A stretch of DNA of 64,000 bases, taken from positions 250,001-314,000 of the forward strand of contig RPFO01000085.1 of the NCBI GenBank assembly GCA_009746045.1, read 5' to 3'. The position numbers were made by a program, and so were the translations under genes. The notes under the pieces were generated by a model. It worked only from the letters and a program-made list of their open reading frames with translations, was not told the DNA's origin and ran no database searches. Below, in pieces: positions 53,391-64,000 of the stretch. Source of the stretch: Mesostigma viride. Taxonomy: Eukaryota; Streptophyta; Mesostigmatophyceae; Mesostigmatales; Mesostigmataceae. The number at the start of each line of letters is the position of its first letter. The stretch's first letter is position 1.

Positions 53391-55640
53391 GTGTGGGCCC
53401 GCTTCAATGCCACTCAATCACACAGTGACAACCCAGCATTTGTTTACCTGCATCCGGGGGCCGCTGCGAGAAGAATGCTGGCCGCCAGGATGAACGCGCC
53501 CATGGAAGGCGGTGCCAGCGCGCTCATGCGTCCGCCAAGGAGGCCACTGCCACAAGGTCGGGGGCCGCTGCTGCAGGGGCGGGCGCTGGCCTCACCCGGC
53601 AACCCACAAGTTTCTTCAGTAGATGCAAACCAAGTTGTTGGCCGCCAGGTTTCTTCAAGACATGCAGACCCTTCTTCTGGCGTCAGCCAGCCGTGTGTGG
53701 CCGGATGTGCTGGCACCTGTAACCTGATCACCGGGGAGTGCCTGTGCCCTCCCAACAAGGGAGGAGCTGACTGCGGCGCCCCCGCTGCTCCCAGCTGCGT
53801 CCTCCACCAGGCTCTGGTCCTCCCTTGCACGCATGGCACGCCCAAGACGTGCGCGTGTGCGCGGGAATGCGAGGCAATCATGCGGCACCCGACCCTGTTC
53901 GTGCACGACCTGTGCTTCGACTACCACCCGCAGGTGCGCGTGCGTGGTGTGCATGTGCGTGTGCATGTGCGTGTGTGCGTGTGTGTGTGCAGCCGGCCCT
54001 GTCTGTGCACGACCAGTGATTGTACCCCCACCTGCAGATATGTGCGCGTTGGATGGCAAAGTGCTGCACGTATCTGTTCGGGCCACCCATGCCCTGCGCC
54101 GCTCCTTTGTCATCACGCGGTGTCTATGCGGACAGCCCCCTTGCCTGCTGGCGCACGTCCGTGACGGGACGTACCCCGTGTCCTTGCTGGTCGTGAGCAT
54201 TCATTAATCATTTCTGTGAGCTGGTCGTAATCAGGATGCCAATGCTCCTTCTGTCAGTGGGCATGGCCCACGCGCCAGCTCGCGGGCTCCATAATTTGTG
54301 GACATGACCCTTTTACCTCCTTGTTCCCATCACCCCTCACCAGCCCTTGTGGACATGAACCCTTTTACCTCCTTGTTCCCATCACCCATCACCAGACCTT
54401 GTGGACATGAACCCTTTTACCTCCTTGTTCCCATCACCCATCACCAGACCTTGTGGACATGAACCCTTTTACCTCCTTGTTCCCATCACCCATCACCAGA
54501 CCTTGTGGACATGAACCCTTTTACCTCCTTGTTCCCATCACCCCTCACCAGCCCTTGTGGACATGAACCCTTTTACCTCCTTGTTCCCATCACCCCTCAC
54601 CAGCCCTTGTGAACATGATCCCTTGTGCCTCCTTGTTCCCATCACCCCTCACCAGCCCTTGTGGACATGACCCCTTGTGCCTCCTTCTTCCCATCACCCC
54701 TCACCAGCCCTTGTGGACATGACCCCTTGTGCCTCCTTGTTCCCATCACCCCTCACCAGCCCTTGTGGACATGACCCCTTGTGCCTCCTTCTTCCCATCA
54801 CCCCTCACCAGCCCTTGTTGTGGACATGACCCCTTGTGCCTCCTTGTTCCCACCACCCCTCACCAGCCCTTGTGGACATGAACCTTTGTGGTTGGTTCTT
54901 GGAACGTAACCTCTTGCAGCTCCTTCCTTGTTTCCATTGGCCGCCCTTTGCGGGTGTTGGTTGCCCCCCCTCCGTCCAGGCCCCTCGACGCGGCGCCCCT
55001 CCCCCCAGCATGCCCGAGGTCTACCGAGACGCCTTCCTGCGCAGCAAGGTCATGAAGCGCAACCGCAAGGGGGGGGACCCTGAGCGGCGCGACGTGGCGC
55101 CCTGCCCAGTGGCCGCGGGCAACCCGAGCGATGCCAGCGCGTACGCGGTTTTCAATGAGGCTTGCGAGACGCTGGCAGAAGTCAGGGGGGTCCTCTCGGG
55201 CCGCCAGGTGGTCAATGCGCTCGCGCTTCCTTTGGAGAGGTGGGTGGAGGAACGCTCTTGTTGGGACAGGTGCCCCAGTTTGGGTATCGATGGGGGCCGG
55301 GGGGGGAGGGCCGGTAGGGGAGGCGTGAGGGTACAAGTATGGGGACCTGCAATGTGGGACCTGCCCCATCCGTGTTCTGGCTCCTGTGCACGCTGTGGCA
55401 TCACAAGGCACCGGCAACTCCTGTTGCGTTCTGCTTCTCTAGCCCAGCATGCGCCACTGACGCAACATAATGTTACAAGTCGATCATGCATGGTGTGCGA
55501 AACCTGCCACGCATGCCCCTCACGTTGCCTCTCATGCCCCGCACGGCCGCACACATTGCTGTCACGGCCAGGTGCGAAGACCAGTGCAACGGCCACGGGA
55601 TGTGCGTCCCCCTCAACAAGCGAACGACGGCCGCCCACCT
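53391..55640 (+). pseudogene. EGF-GT47 paralogue copy B, truncated
   Basis: Three exons match exons 1-3 of copy A with the same phases: up to 53933 (EGF-like CAGTCNLITGECLCPP, CACARECEAIMRHPTLF), 54980-55239 (PPSMPEVYRDAFLRSKVMKR) and from 55572 (CEDQCNGHGMCVPLNK). In the third exon the frame meets TAG at 55641-55643, where copy A reads on through the EGF domain. None of the exostosin-domain exons is seen before the 57.1-kb element. Without them there is no glycosyltransferase activity. It could still express a secreted EGF-like fragment. The start of exon 1 is uncertain. Confidence 0.7.
54295..54870. repeat. 51-bp minisatellite in GT47 copy B intron
   Basis: About eleven units of about 51 bp (CCTTGTGGACATGA, CTCCTTGTTCCCATCACC). 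They fill the intron between exon 1 and exon 2 of copy B. Confidence 0.9.
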
Positions 55641-55729
55641 GTAGCAGGCGGGCGCGCGGTCAGGCGCGCTGGAAAAGGCAACAGAGGGCATGCTGGGCGC
55701 GTGCAGGTCCACGGGGTTCACCTTAGTGC

Positions 55730-55860
55730 ACTATGGCGTGCAGCATCATGTAATGGCTATAGTACATGCTGGCGCGCAGCATCATGTAGTGGCTATAGTT
55801 CTGTAGTACACTCTGGCACGCAGGGCAGTGTAATGGCTACAGTACACTAATACGTGCAGC
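55730..55860. repeat. Short tandem repeats after the GT47 copy B break
   Basis: Three to four imperfect units around GGCTATAGTACA and GGCGCGCAGCATCATGTA, just downstream of the last recognisable exon of copy B. Confidence 0.65.
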
Positions 55861-57132
55861 GTCGCGTAAATGGCTATAGAATCTTATTGGATCCCTTGCA
55901 AGGCCTCAGTCCATTGGAGTGAGGGTCTGCCAGAGAATACAGTTTTATTACAAGTAATAATAATAATGGTTATCTAGTACACTATGGCGTGCAACGTCGT
56001 GCAGTGTAAAAAAAAAAAGCGATGGAGGCCATGCGGGGCGCGTGCAGGTGGGGGGTGGATAAGGGCTGGGCGCGTGCAGGTGGTTGACCCTTAAACAGCT
56101 GTCAGCTTGTGGGTGGGTGGCGATGGCATAGGTTCCCAACCCTAAAGGCCTTAACCGTCGCTATTAAACCCGGCGCACGAATAATAACAAGAAGAAGAAG
56201 ATCGATCAGAAAGAAGAAGAATTAGAAAAAGCTCAAGGTTGGGTCCGAATATTTTGTTCTTCCAGTTGGAATGGAACATCCCCTGCCCCGCGCTTCAGCC
56301 CTCGTCGTCGCCTTGTGTTCCCTGAGTTAACGCCAAGCGCATTGGCGTGTTCCTGATTCGGCATATCTCTACGATTCTAGCGGCACCAGAACGAGTTCAT
56401 TCCGACAAGTACCAAGAAAGTTATGGTGTTCCGACTTCCCGGTCGCGCGCAAGCGCAAGCCGGCTGTTCTTCTAAGTCGTGCGTGAATATGTGCCGACGG
56501 CATATGGGGTCGACAGTAATTCCTGGGCTGACAGGAATTAGATTAGGTGCTGAACCTACGACGGTATTGGATTAATACGTCGTACGCAGGAAATAGGAAC
56601 CTTAACCTGTGGTCTGTTGGTACCGCAGGCTTAGTCCTGGACTATTGGGTGCAGACGCAATAATCACTGTGTGGACTGTGGACTGTACTCTGTGGTCACT
56701 GTGCCTGGATGGCAGGCCTACTGTATAGGATCGATCTGGACGCTGTACAGGTTGTTAATACTGTACGGTCTGTACCGGGGGTGTTAATACTGAGCAGCCC
56801 TACGAGGCTGCTCAGGCCTAGCAAAGCCCAGTGCACAAGTATATAAAGAATATAGGCCAGTGCCAATTGGTCAGATCTCTTGCGAGCCTGCCTCACAGTT
56901 AGTCTAAGTCTCCCGCCTGTAGCCTAAGTGGACACGTGCCAGCACCGCCGGCGCCCAATTGGGTACTGGGACGGTGCTGGACTAGAGCAGCAGTCGTGGC
57001 ATGGACACGTGGCTATACTCAGTATGTGATGAGCCGGTACCTCAGTACCGGGACTGTAGTTGTCATGTTAGGACTGACTATAGATCAGGTTGTAACTGAT
57101 AGGCTAGTCCGTCCAGGATCAGTAAGTTAGGC
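55861..57132. other. Intergenic, nothing recognised
   Basis: AT-rich spacer with small microsatellites (AGAAGAAGA near 56190). No ORF carries a motif I recognise. Confidence 0.45.
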
Positions 57133-57136
57133 TTAA

Positions 57137-58856
57137 CTCGTCGTCTGTCCCAACTCAGTCCTCACAGGAGGACTGAGTTGACAATTTTCAACCGCGTGTA
57201 GCGACTAGGTGGGGGGTCCATCCCAAATGTTTTGATGTGGATCAGGGGTGTACTAGATGTCATTTTGTTGGCAAAAATACATCATATGTGAAAACTTGAC
57301 CCGAACACCTGAAAATTACACGGACGTTGGGCACCCCTCGCGAATTTGCATTTTTCGGGATAAGAACGAGTGGGAAAAATTCAATCAAATCCTGGTGCAT
57401 GAAGAAAAAATATAGGCATGTAAACAATATAGTTCTTGAAACGTGGCAAAAAACTGGGCTCAACTTGGCCACTGCAACTGCCTGAAACAATTCAAAAACT
57501 CTCAGTCCTCAGGAGAGGAATGGGGCTTTTGCTAACTTTGCTAGCATGTAAGTGCGGTCATACTACACAATACCGTGGCCACCAACCATCCCAATCAACT
57601 CATTTCCCTTCAAGCATTACAGGACAACACACTTGCATCATCATACTTCAGGTATATCATACCTTATCATGTAGTGAGAGCCTATGCATGCATGTAGGGA
57701 ATGGGCTTGGATACCTACCAACAAAGGGTTATGTTATAAGTGTCAACCACCAATATAATGGGTAGGTTAAGCATATTTCCATTGTTTCTAACAACAATAG
57801 ATATGGCTATAACTGTTTTGCCTTGCCATGATGTGGCCAACATAGTTGCTGGCACATGATGGCAGTGGTTTGTCACCAAGACTTTTCACTCACCCGTAAA
57901 AGCTTGAATGCACCCTTGACGCAGCCCGTGGCCACACAATCATGCAGTATGAACGTAGCAAGAGAATAAATAACATCTACGAAGGTGTTTAAACCTGCAC
58001 AGCTCCTAAAACCCTGCACAACTACACTGGGTTAAGGCAAATGCCTGCTAACATCATCTGAAAAGGGGGTTTTAGAGAGGGGCAGGCAACGGTCAAGAAA
58101 CAGCATCAAGACCTGAACCCGACAACGCCTCGCAAGCTTAAACTCATGTACGAACATCAAGGAACGAAGAGGCAACGATTATCCGGCTTTACCTGGCACG
58201 GCTGGCGTTACCTTGGCCCAGGCGGTGCCCGCAAAAGTGGCACTCTTCGGCACATAGACCATGACGTGACAGAATGGTCGAAATCATCAAATCTATACTG
58301 TCACTCAATTCATTCTAATACAATGCATGTTAAAATGTAGAAAGAAACCTATCAGCCATTGAAATTGCGCCGGAAAGCAAGCGCAGTCATCAATTCCGTC
58401 GACCTGCCTTATGGCAGTTTTTTCCAGCAAGAACAGTGCCGACACCGGGTAAATCGCATCCCCGCGAGCTAAAAATTGATTTTTATCATCTTTAGGGCAT
58501 GTTAAATCTATTTCCTGAGTTTGGACAGCTAAATCGTCCGCAAACGTAAACTGCATGCATGGGCGCGAGCCGCCATGGCTAGGTCGTGCATTTCCGGAAC
58601 TCGCGTTTCACGTGGAAAAGTACCCTTACCACCTGTACTTTGACCGTACATTTAGCCGCTCATACCAAATCCAAAAAAATCCCAAAAATATGTCCAAGAA
58701 AGATCTTTTCACGTAGTATTTGAATAAATTTTGAGAGATTTTTTTTGACAAACATTCTGACCGGGGCGAATTTTCTACGAAACCCAAAAACTCGGTCCTC
58801 TAGAGAGGACTGAGTTCAACTCAGTCCTCCGTAGAGGACCAGGGACAGACGACGAG
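57137..58856. mobile_element. TTAA-flanked terminal-inverted-repeat element, non-autonomous
   Basis: Ends are CTCGTCGTCTGTCCC and its exact reverse complement, flanked on both sides by TTAA (57133-57136 and 58857-58860), as expected for a TTAA target duplication (piggyBac-type insertion). Next to each end are hairpins built from AACTCAGTCCTC and GAGGACTGAGTT. The 1.7-kb interior has no transposase-like ORF. The piggyBac assignment rests on the TTAA duplication alone. Confidence 0.65.
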
Positions 58857-59129
58857 TTAACTTACGCAAAGTCTGGTCAGCCGCAAGTGACGGCTGACCA
58901 GCGGTATATGTGCCATTCTATCCTAATGCCAAGGTGTCTTGTCGTCTCCACACTGGCCATTTGGCATCGTTTGCGTGCACTGAGTTTCCCAAGCTCTCAG
59001 CCTGCACTAACTTGCATTAAAAAACACTCCGTTGAGGTGTGCATTTTGACGACGAGCGTTCATTTCTCGAAACCCGGTTTTTCTACACCCAGTTTTCTTT
59101 AAAATGTCTTCTAACCCAAACGCCAACAA

Positions 59130-59756
59130 GGGCAAGGCTCCGATGTATGCCAGGAGCTGGTGAACACCTCCTGGTCGCTTGACGACGACCTGACGCCAGC
59201 CCAGCAGCAGCAACGCCGCGATCAGTGGCCCGACTACATCCGCCACAAGACCAACCCCGAGAAGCCCCAAGTGTACTGGCGGGGCGGGGCCCTCTATGTC
59301 AACAAGAAACTGTGGAAGCCCCCCTGGGCCTCCCCGGGATAGAGCACTCCAGCTAGTTGTCTAGATGGGGGCAATCGATTATGGGATAGCTTATTAGGCA
59401 TTACAGCACTTGAAACGATATTAGCGCACAGCGTTATAGTACCTTCAATCAGCTCTGGCACCTTGTGGCCATCAGCTTGCGCCTTAATTAGCCGACGTCT
59501 TGCGCCCACCTCACATTTGTAGCATAAGCTATGCGTCAGCCTACCTATGGTATTGCACTGGTTGTATTGCACCCACAGTGTTGCGCCCCGGCACCATGCC
59601 GTACGTGGAGAGAGCGCTCTGTGGCCTGCCCACCTGCGGCAGTGAGAGAAGCTAGGGCGCCCTCCCTCCTTCTCGCTGTGTATAAAGGGTTGAAGGTTCC
59701 TTTACTCTGTATTGGCACCCACGTGACGCAGTCACGTGCTTATTAATTAATTAATG
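59130..59756 (+). mobile_element. LINE ORF1 fragment with TTAA-tailed 3' end
   Basis: The ORF to 59342 encodes SLDDDLTPAQQQQRRDQWPD and VYWRGGALYVNKKLWKPP, resembling the end of RRM-type ORF1 proteins of non-LTR elements (DLTP-x-Q-x-x-R...RG-x-x-LYV). The same sequence occurs in reverse at about 5235-5040. The 3' end carries CACGTGACGCAGTCACGTG (59720-59738) and TATTAATTAATTAATG, the tail type of the 20-24 kb elements. Confidence 0.65.
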
Positions 59757-62595
59757 CCAGGAGCAGGTCTAGCTCTCCGACGTCCTCGTCTTCGGGGACG
59801 TCCGACTCTGAGCTCGCGGCTCAGAACGAGATCGAGCAGGCGGCTCGTAGTTTCAATCAGTCCATGGATCGAGGCGGATCCCTCGACGTCGGGGACGTCT
59901 TCTTCGGGCCATTGGTCTGAGGGTTCCTACAGCAGCGTTGTGCTGCGAGTGCCCCTGTATCCGCAGGGGAGGGGATCCACGCCTATGGTCAACAGGCCGA
60001 GGGGTCCTCCTTACGCCCCGACAGCTGCAGCGGCGGGGGCGGGGCCATCGGCACCTCCTGCAGAGGAGGAGTCCATGGAGCTGTATGGGCTCCAGCCTGG
60101 TTCCTCAGCCGAGGAGCAGGACGACGCTCGCTCGCGGCAGGTGGCCACGGATGAAGGCCTAGCTCGGGCGATGGCTGAGCGCGAGGAGCGGGAGCATCGG
60201 CGCGCGGACACGCACGCTCGTGCACGCGCCCAGCAGCGGGCGGATGCCGAGAACGTGCACCGGGCGTTGTTTCGCAGTGATGTGGTTTCTGGCGAGGAGC
60301 AGTTTGAGGTGATGCGTCGGGGGGACCTTGCCTAGCTGTTTTAAAAGCCTGCGTCGGTCACGTGAGCCGACGGTACACCTCGGTGTACACCAGGAGTCGG
60401 AGTACTCCTTGACAGGTCCGTCGGGGGCATCCGCTGAGGACGAGATCCTCATGACCCCGGCAATGGTGGCGCGGGAGCGGGAGGCGCAGAAGCGCATGGC
60501 GACATTCACAGCCGACAAGCTCCGTCGGCAAGCGCGGAGGGCCGCGGCAGAGGCGAAGAATTAAGGAGCGCGAGCAGGCGGAGCGAGAGAGGCAGGTTGC
60601 GCTGGCGGAGCGCATTAAGCTCAAGATGTCGATCACCCAGGTGCGCCGGGACCGGATGGCCCGCGAACTCAGGGTATGGAAAAAGGCGCAGGCGATGAAG
60701 CTGCAGCGTCTCGCCGAGATGGAGGCGCCTGGCAGGCAGGAGGCGGAGGAGCGTTACAGACGCTCGCTGGCACGGTGGGAAGCCAATGTGGGCAGGATGG
60801 AGGAGCGTATCCTGAAGCAGCGACGTCGCATGATCAAGCATGCACGTAAGACAGCAGTGAGGGGTCCGCTTGGTGAAGCGGTAAGAGCCGAATTCGGCCT
60901 TGGGCCGGAGGAGGATGTTTCTGCATGCAAGCCAAATGTTTTATTATCTGTCGCAACCCAAGAAGACCATCACCAACCGTGATGGCACTGCTGCACGCAC
61001 GCGTGCTTACCGCCAGCCCGGGGAAGCTGGACCGTCTAACCTGTCCAACAGGGAGGACATCATTGATCAGCTAATCAGCTGCATGGCGCAAGCCATGCTG
61101 GAAGCAGATCACCCGCTGTCTCCAGGCGAGCAGGGGAGGTTGGCCGACACGGTGGCCAGGCTGGTGGCATCGCTGAAGCCAGCCAAGCGCAGGGCACAGG
61201 CGGAGGCATGCGCGCCTCAGCCAAAGCGCAGGAGGGATGAGGGGGAGGATGGCGAAGAAAGGGGGGGCAACCAGGGCGGGGGAGGACACGGCACCCAAGA
61301 ATCTGCACCAGCACAACGAGCGGGCGGGGAGCAGCAGCAGCAACAGCAACAGCAGCAGCAGCCACCTGCAGGAACGACCACCACAACCACCATGGCCTTG
61401 TGTAGGCCCAGGTTTGATCCAAAGAAGAAAGAGGATAAGCTAGTTTTCCCGGGGTTGCCAGAGGGCCATACCCAGGACGAGGCTAGAGAATGGTTGTTCA
61501 AGCTCTCACATGCGTATGCTAGTGATAATGTGCGTGATTGGTTTGCATCCCTGCGTGCATCGGCCACACCCATACATCAATCTGCCAAGCCTATCCAGCA
61601 GTTGGTACAATTGTACCAAAAGCGTGCCAGCAGCGGGGTAGATGTGGCAGAAAATGTTTTGTGGGCGCAGTTCATGGTGGACCTTAGGGCACTTGTCACC
61701 ACGGGGGAGCACTTAGAAGTACTTAAGGGCTTCCAGTGGATAGAGGCTTACAAGGTCTACAAGCGTGACTATGTGAGTGACAACAAGAAGTATGTCATGT
61801 ACATAGAGGGGGATGAGGAGCTTAAGAAGCTCAATGCCAAGTACCTAGTACACCTATGGCTACAAGAGGCAGAACTGGACCCTACCACCCTGTCAGTCAT
61901 ACTGGCAGGTCTGAAGGATAAGTGGGAGGACTTCAGGAAAGCCATGGCTTATGTGCAGCAGTGCCTAGAGCCATTTGCTGCTGCAGCCAAGGATGTAAAG
62001 GTGAAGCAGGTTAAGGGGGAGGAGGCTTCAGGTACGGGGCTCTCTAAAAAGCAGTTGCAGTCGCTGGTGGCCCAGGTGAAGGCGGTAATGGGGGGGGATA
62101 AAAACAAAAACAATAAAAGTGGGGGAGGTGGAAACAAGGGGGGGGGAGAATAATAACAACAAAAACAGAAAACAAAGTGGGGGAGCTAGCAAGCCAGGGG
62201 GTGCTAAGCCAGCAGGGGGGGGCGGACAAGAGGTTTATACCTCATGACCCCACCAAACATTGTACTTGGTGCCTATATGTAAGGGGCACCTAAAAGATGA
62301 TTGCTGGAAGGGCAAACCCGACTATGGTTCTGACGTGGATGTTTGTCCTGGATGTTGGAAAACACGTCACCCCATTGCAGCAGGAGCGCGCTGCACGGCT
62401 CCCAGGCACAACAAGAACACGCCAGGGCGCTACAACCGCGCGGGGGCAGCAGACCAGGGAGATTCCTGTAAGCTACCCTCACCATTTTTCACAAATGGTT
62501 TCCTGTTACCTTCTGTCTGCCAAGTGTTGCCTGAGTGTGAGGATGTGGATTGGGATGTGGCATATGATATGACCCTGTCCGCACATGATGCGTGA
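59757..62595 (+). pseudogene. Decayed Gag-like gene of an LTR-type retroelement
   Basis: A series of overlapping frames suggests one long Gag with frameshifts: a Ser/acidic N-terminus, Arg/Glu-rich coiled coil (EEREHRRADTHARARAQQR; later MARELRVWKKAQAMKLQ), a basic/Gln-rich linker, then a folded segment (60900-62153) with FPGLPEGHTQDEAREWLFKL and YKVYKRDYVSDNKKYV that looks like a capsid-type Gag domain. Gly/Asn/Lys repeats follow. At about 62255-62320 a CTWC...GHLKDDCW zinc-knuckle-like site straddles two frames. No protease or reverse transcriptase follows. Confidence 0.5.
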
Positions 62596-63016
62596 CCCCA
62601 CCATATAGCTTCCCTTAGTGCATCAGCAGAACGGGTTGGTCTGTACGCCGTACGAATGCGATAAAATGCGGGATAAAGCATATTTTGGGCCTCCACGTAT
62701 TTAACGCGTATTTTACGTCTGACCACGCGGTTTGGACTTTGAATTTTTCGGGGGTACCAGCGGGCAGCGGGCACTGGCGCGGTGCCCAGGTTCTGGGCGC
62801 GGCGCGCTCACTGCACATTTGAGATTTTTACTACTAGAAGTAGATGCGTACAGTTCTTTTCATTAAGCGCAAGCCTTGCAAAATGTTTGGCCGGTAGGAG
62901 ACAGCTAGGACTAGGTACATAACGCATAATAACAGTGTGCCAGCAAATGCCAGCTGTGCTACTGACGGTGTAATGCAATATAGCGACGACGAGGCCAGCG
63001 CGACTCATGTGCGACA
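62596..63016. other. Spacer between Gag remnant and hAT fragment
   Basis: Contains an ACGCGTATTTTACGTC block (62708) that has a partial counterpart at 63893, possibly the outer ends of the hAT element. Nothing else is recognised. Confidence 0.35.
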
Positions 63017-63625
63017 GTGTGCAGCCATTTTCGATTTGCAGCCATGAAGAAGAAAGGGCCCGAATGGGATTTCGTTTTCGAGAAGAAAGAAGCAGTCACA
63101 GATGCTGTTAGTAACAAAACGCAGTTTGTGTCGAATAAGTTCTGCTCATTTTGCAACAAGAAGTTCTCATACGGGGCGCCGGGGGCAATCAGCGTATTCC
63201 GAGTCCGTGCACACTTTGCCGGAATCGCAGGGGAAGGGATGTTACCCTGCGACAAAATTCCACCGAATATCCGGAGCAGGTTTCTCAGGATGTATAACAA
63301 CAAGTCGCAGCAGTCAGACGCCAAGAAGCAGCACAATTTGAACAGGGCAATGGCGGAGATGGGAGGGGCTGCGCCGGCTGACTTGTCGTCGGTTCCCAGC
63401 AAATTAAAGGCCAGCTGAGCATCACCAAATGGCTGGTTCCCGTCGACGAGAAAGGTGTCCAGCTGCTGGCTGCCGAATTTTTTATTGAGAACGGCATTGC
63501 CTTCAATGCGGCTGAGAGCGCCTCTTTCAAGCAGATGGTGGCCGGCATGATCCAGTGCAAAGGAGGGCACGTCACCCCTCCTTCTCGGAAGTTTGTCTTA
63601 TGTCCTCTCATGCATTATATATAGT
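63017..63625 (+). pseudogene. hAT-type transposase N-terminus (BED finger), frameshifted
   Basis: The first frame (from about 63044) has CSFCNKKFSYGAPGAISVFR followed by AHFAGIAGEGMLPC, the C-x2-C...H...C arrangement of a BED-type zinc finger with the GV-x-PC pattern of hAT transposases. After the stop at 63418 a second frame continues FFIENGIAFNAAESASFKQM and GGHVTPPSRKF, resembling the DUF659-like segment that follows BED in these transposases. It ends at about 63622; the catalytic RNase-H-like core is absent. It is therefore a truncated, frameshifted copy. Confidence 0.65.
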
Positions 63626-64000
63626 GGATGGCTTTCCTTACAATCAATTAATTAATTGATTCCTTACTATTCCCGTTGCAGCCTGCTCCCCCCTGCATTT
63701 AACAAATCATAATCAGATAGTAGGATTCCAGGGCATAAATGGAAGATGTTAATAAATAAGCATATACACCAAATTTCAGTTGCAATAACTGCATGACCAT
63801 CGTCAAGGAGCGTGCTAATTGGGTGACTGACAATTGGACCACAAAAACTGTCGCGTATTTTACCGCCGCGCATTTTATACCCCCCACGTATAATACGCGT
63901 ATTTTAAGTCCACGTATTATACCCCGCACACGTATTTGCCAACCCCGGCGGGCAGCAGAAAAGGTAATCACGTATGGTGCGCTAGCAGAGCAACTGCACA
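63626..64000. other. Right edge of the window
   Basis: AT-rich, with TCAATTAATTAATTGA at 63643-63658 and repeated ACGTATTATACC/ACGCGTATTTTAA motifs at 63885-63940. No gene recognised. Confidence 0.4.

Noticed and set aside
57436-57765. 109-residue ORF inside the TTAA-flanked element
   Set aside because: It has no transposase motif and looks like a chance open frame in a non-autonomous element.

Overview
The window looks like nuclear DNA of a repeat-rich eukaryote, most likely a green alga. The reasons are GT-AG introns of 115 to about 3,000 bases, AATAAA-type 3' ends, EGF-GT47 (exostosin-like) and EGF-GT29 (sialyltransferase-like) Golgi enzymes, non-LTR retrotransposons, hAT-like and TTAA-flanked DNA elements, and many mini- and microsatellites. 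The species assignment is inference; I see no organelle or bacterial signature.

Layout. 1-1030: GA satellite. 1050-2113: the 3' two exons of a Rossmann/DUF2520 oxidoreductase gene behind a 29-bp minisatellite. 2.4-6.9 kb: inverted remains of non-LTR elements and a 7-bp satellite. 7.6-12.5 kb (minus) and 14.85-19.8 kb (plus): a head-to-head pair of three-exon GT29 paralogues with EGF-like stems, separated by a 2.4-kb spacer holding a perfect 89-bp inverted repeat. 20.2-24.8 kb: three copies (+,-,+) of one non-LTR retrotransposon. 25.7-50.5 kb (minus): an eight-exon GT47 gene whose spliced frame closes at 771 residues. Its last intron would be 18,045 bases long. 53.4-55.6 kb (plus): a head-to-head GT47 paralogue that breaks off in its third exon. 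57.1-58.9 kb: a TTAA-flanked terminal-inverted-repeat element. 59.1-62.6 kb: LINE ORF1 remnant and a decayed Gag-like gene. 63.0-63.6 kb: BED-finger hAT transposase fragment.

The most unusual part is the island at 26.6-42.3 kb inside the last GT47 intron. It holds about thirteen compact genes, mostly in divergent pairs, plus a tRNA: three proteins with paired CxxC zinc sites, a Cys-rich protein with an HNH-like motif, a RING/TRAF-type ubiquitin-ligase-like protein, a Bro/KilA-N-like protein, a two-helix membrane protein, a small C-x-C-x-C-x-H protein and low-complexity proteins. The content resembles giant-virus accessory genes, but no capsid, polymerase or packaging gene is present and several genes carry introns, so the origin (endogenised virus, mobile element, or host cluster) is open. 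Three of its divergent promoters share heat-shock-element-like TTCnnGAA arrays and a fourth has five tandem E2F-like sites, which suggests shared control. An array of hairpin repeats with conserved flanks and compensating stem changes lies in the middle of the island.
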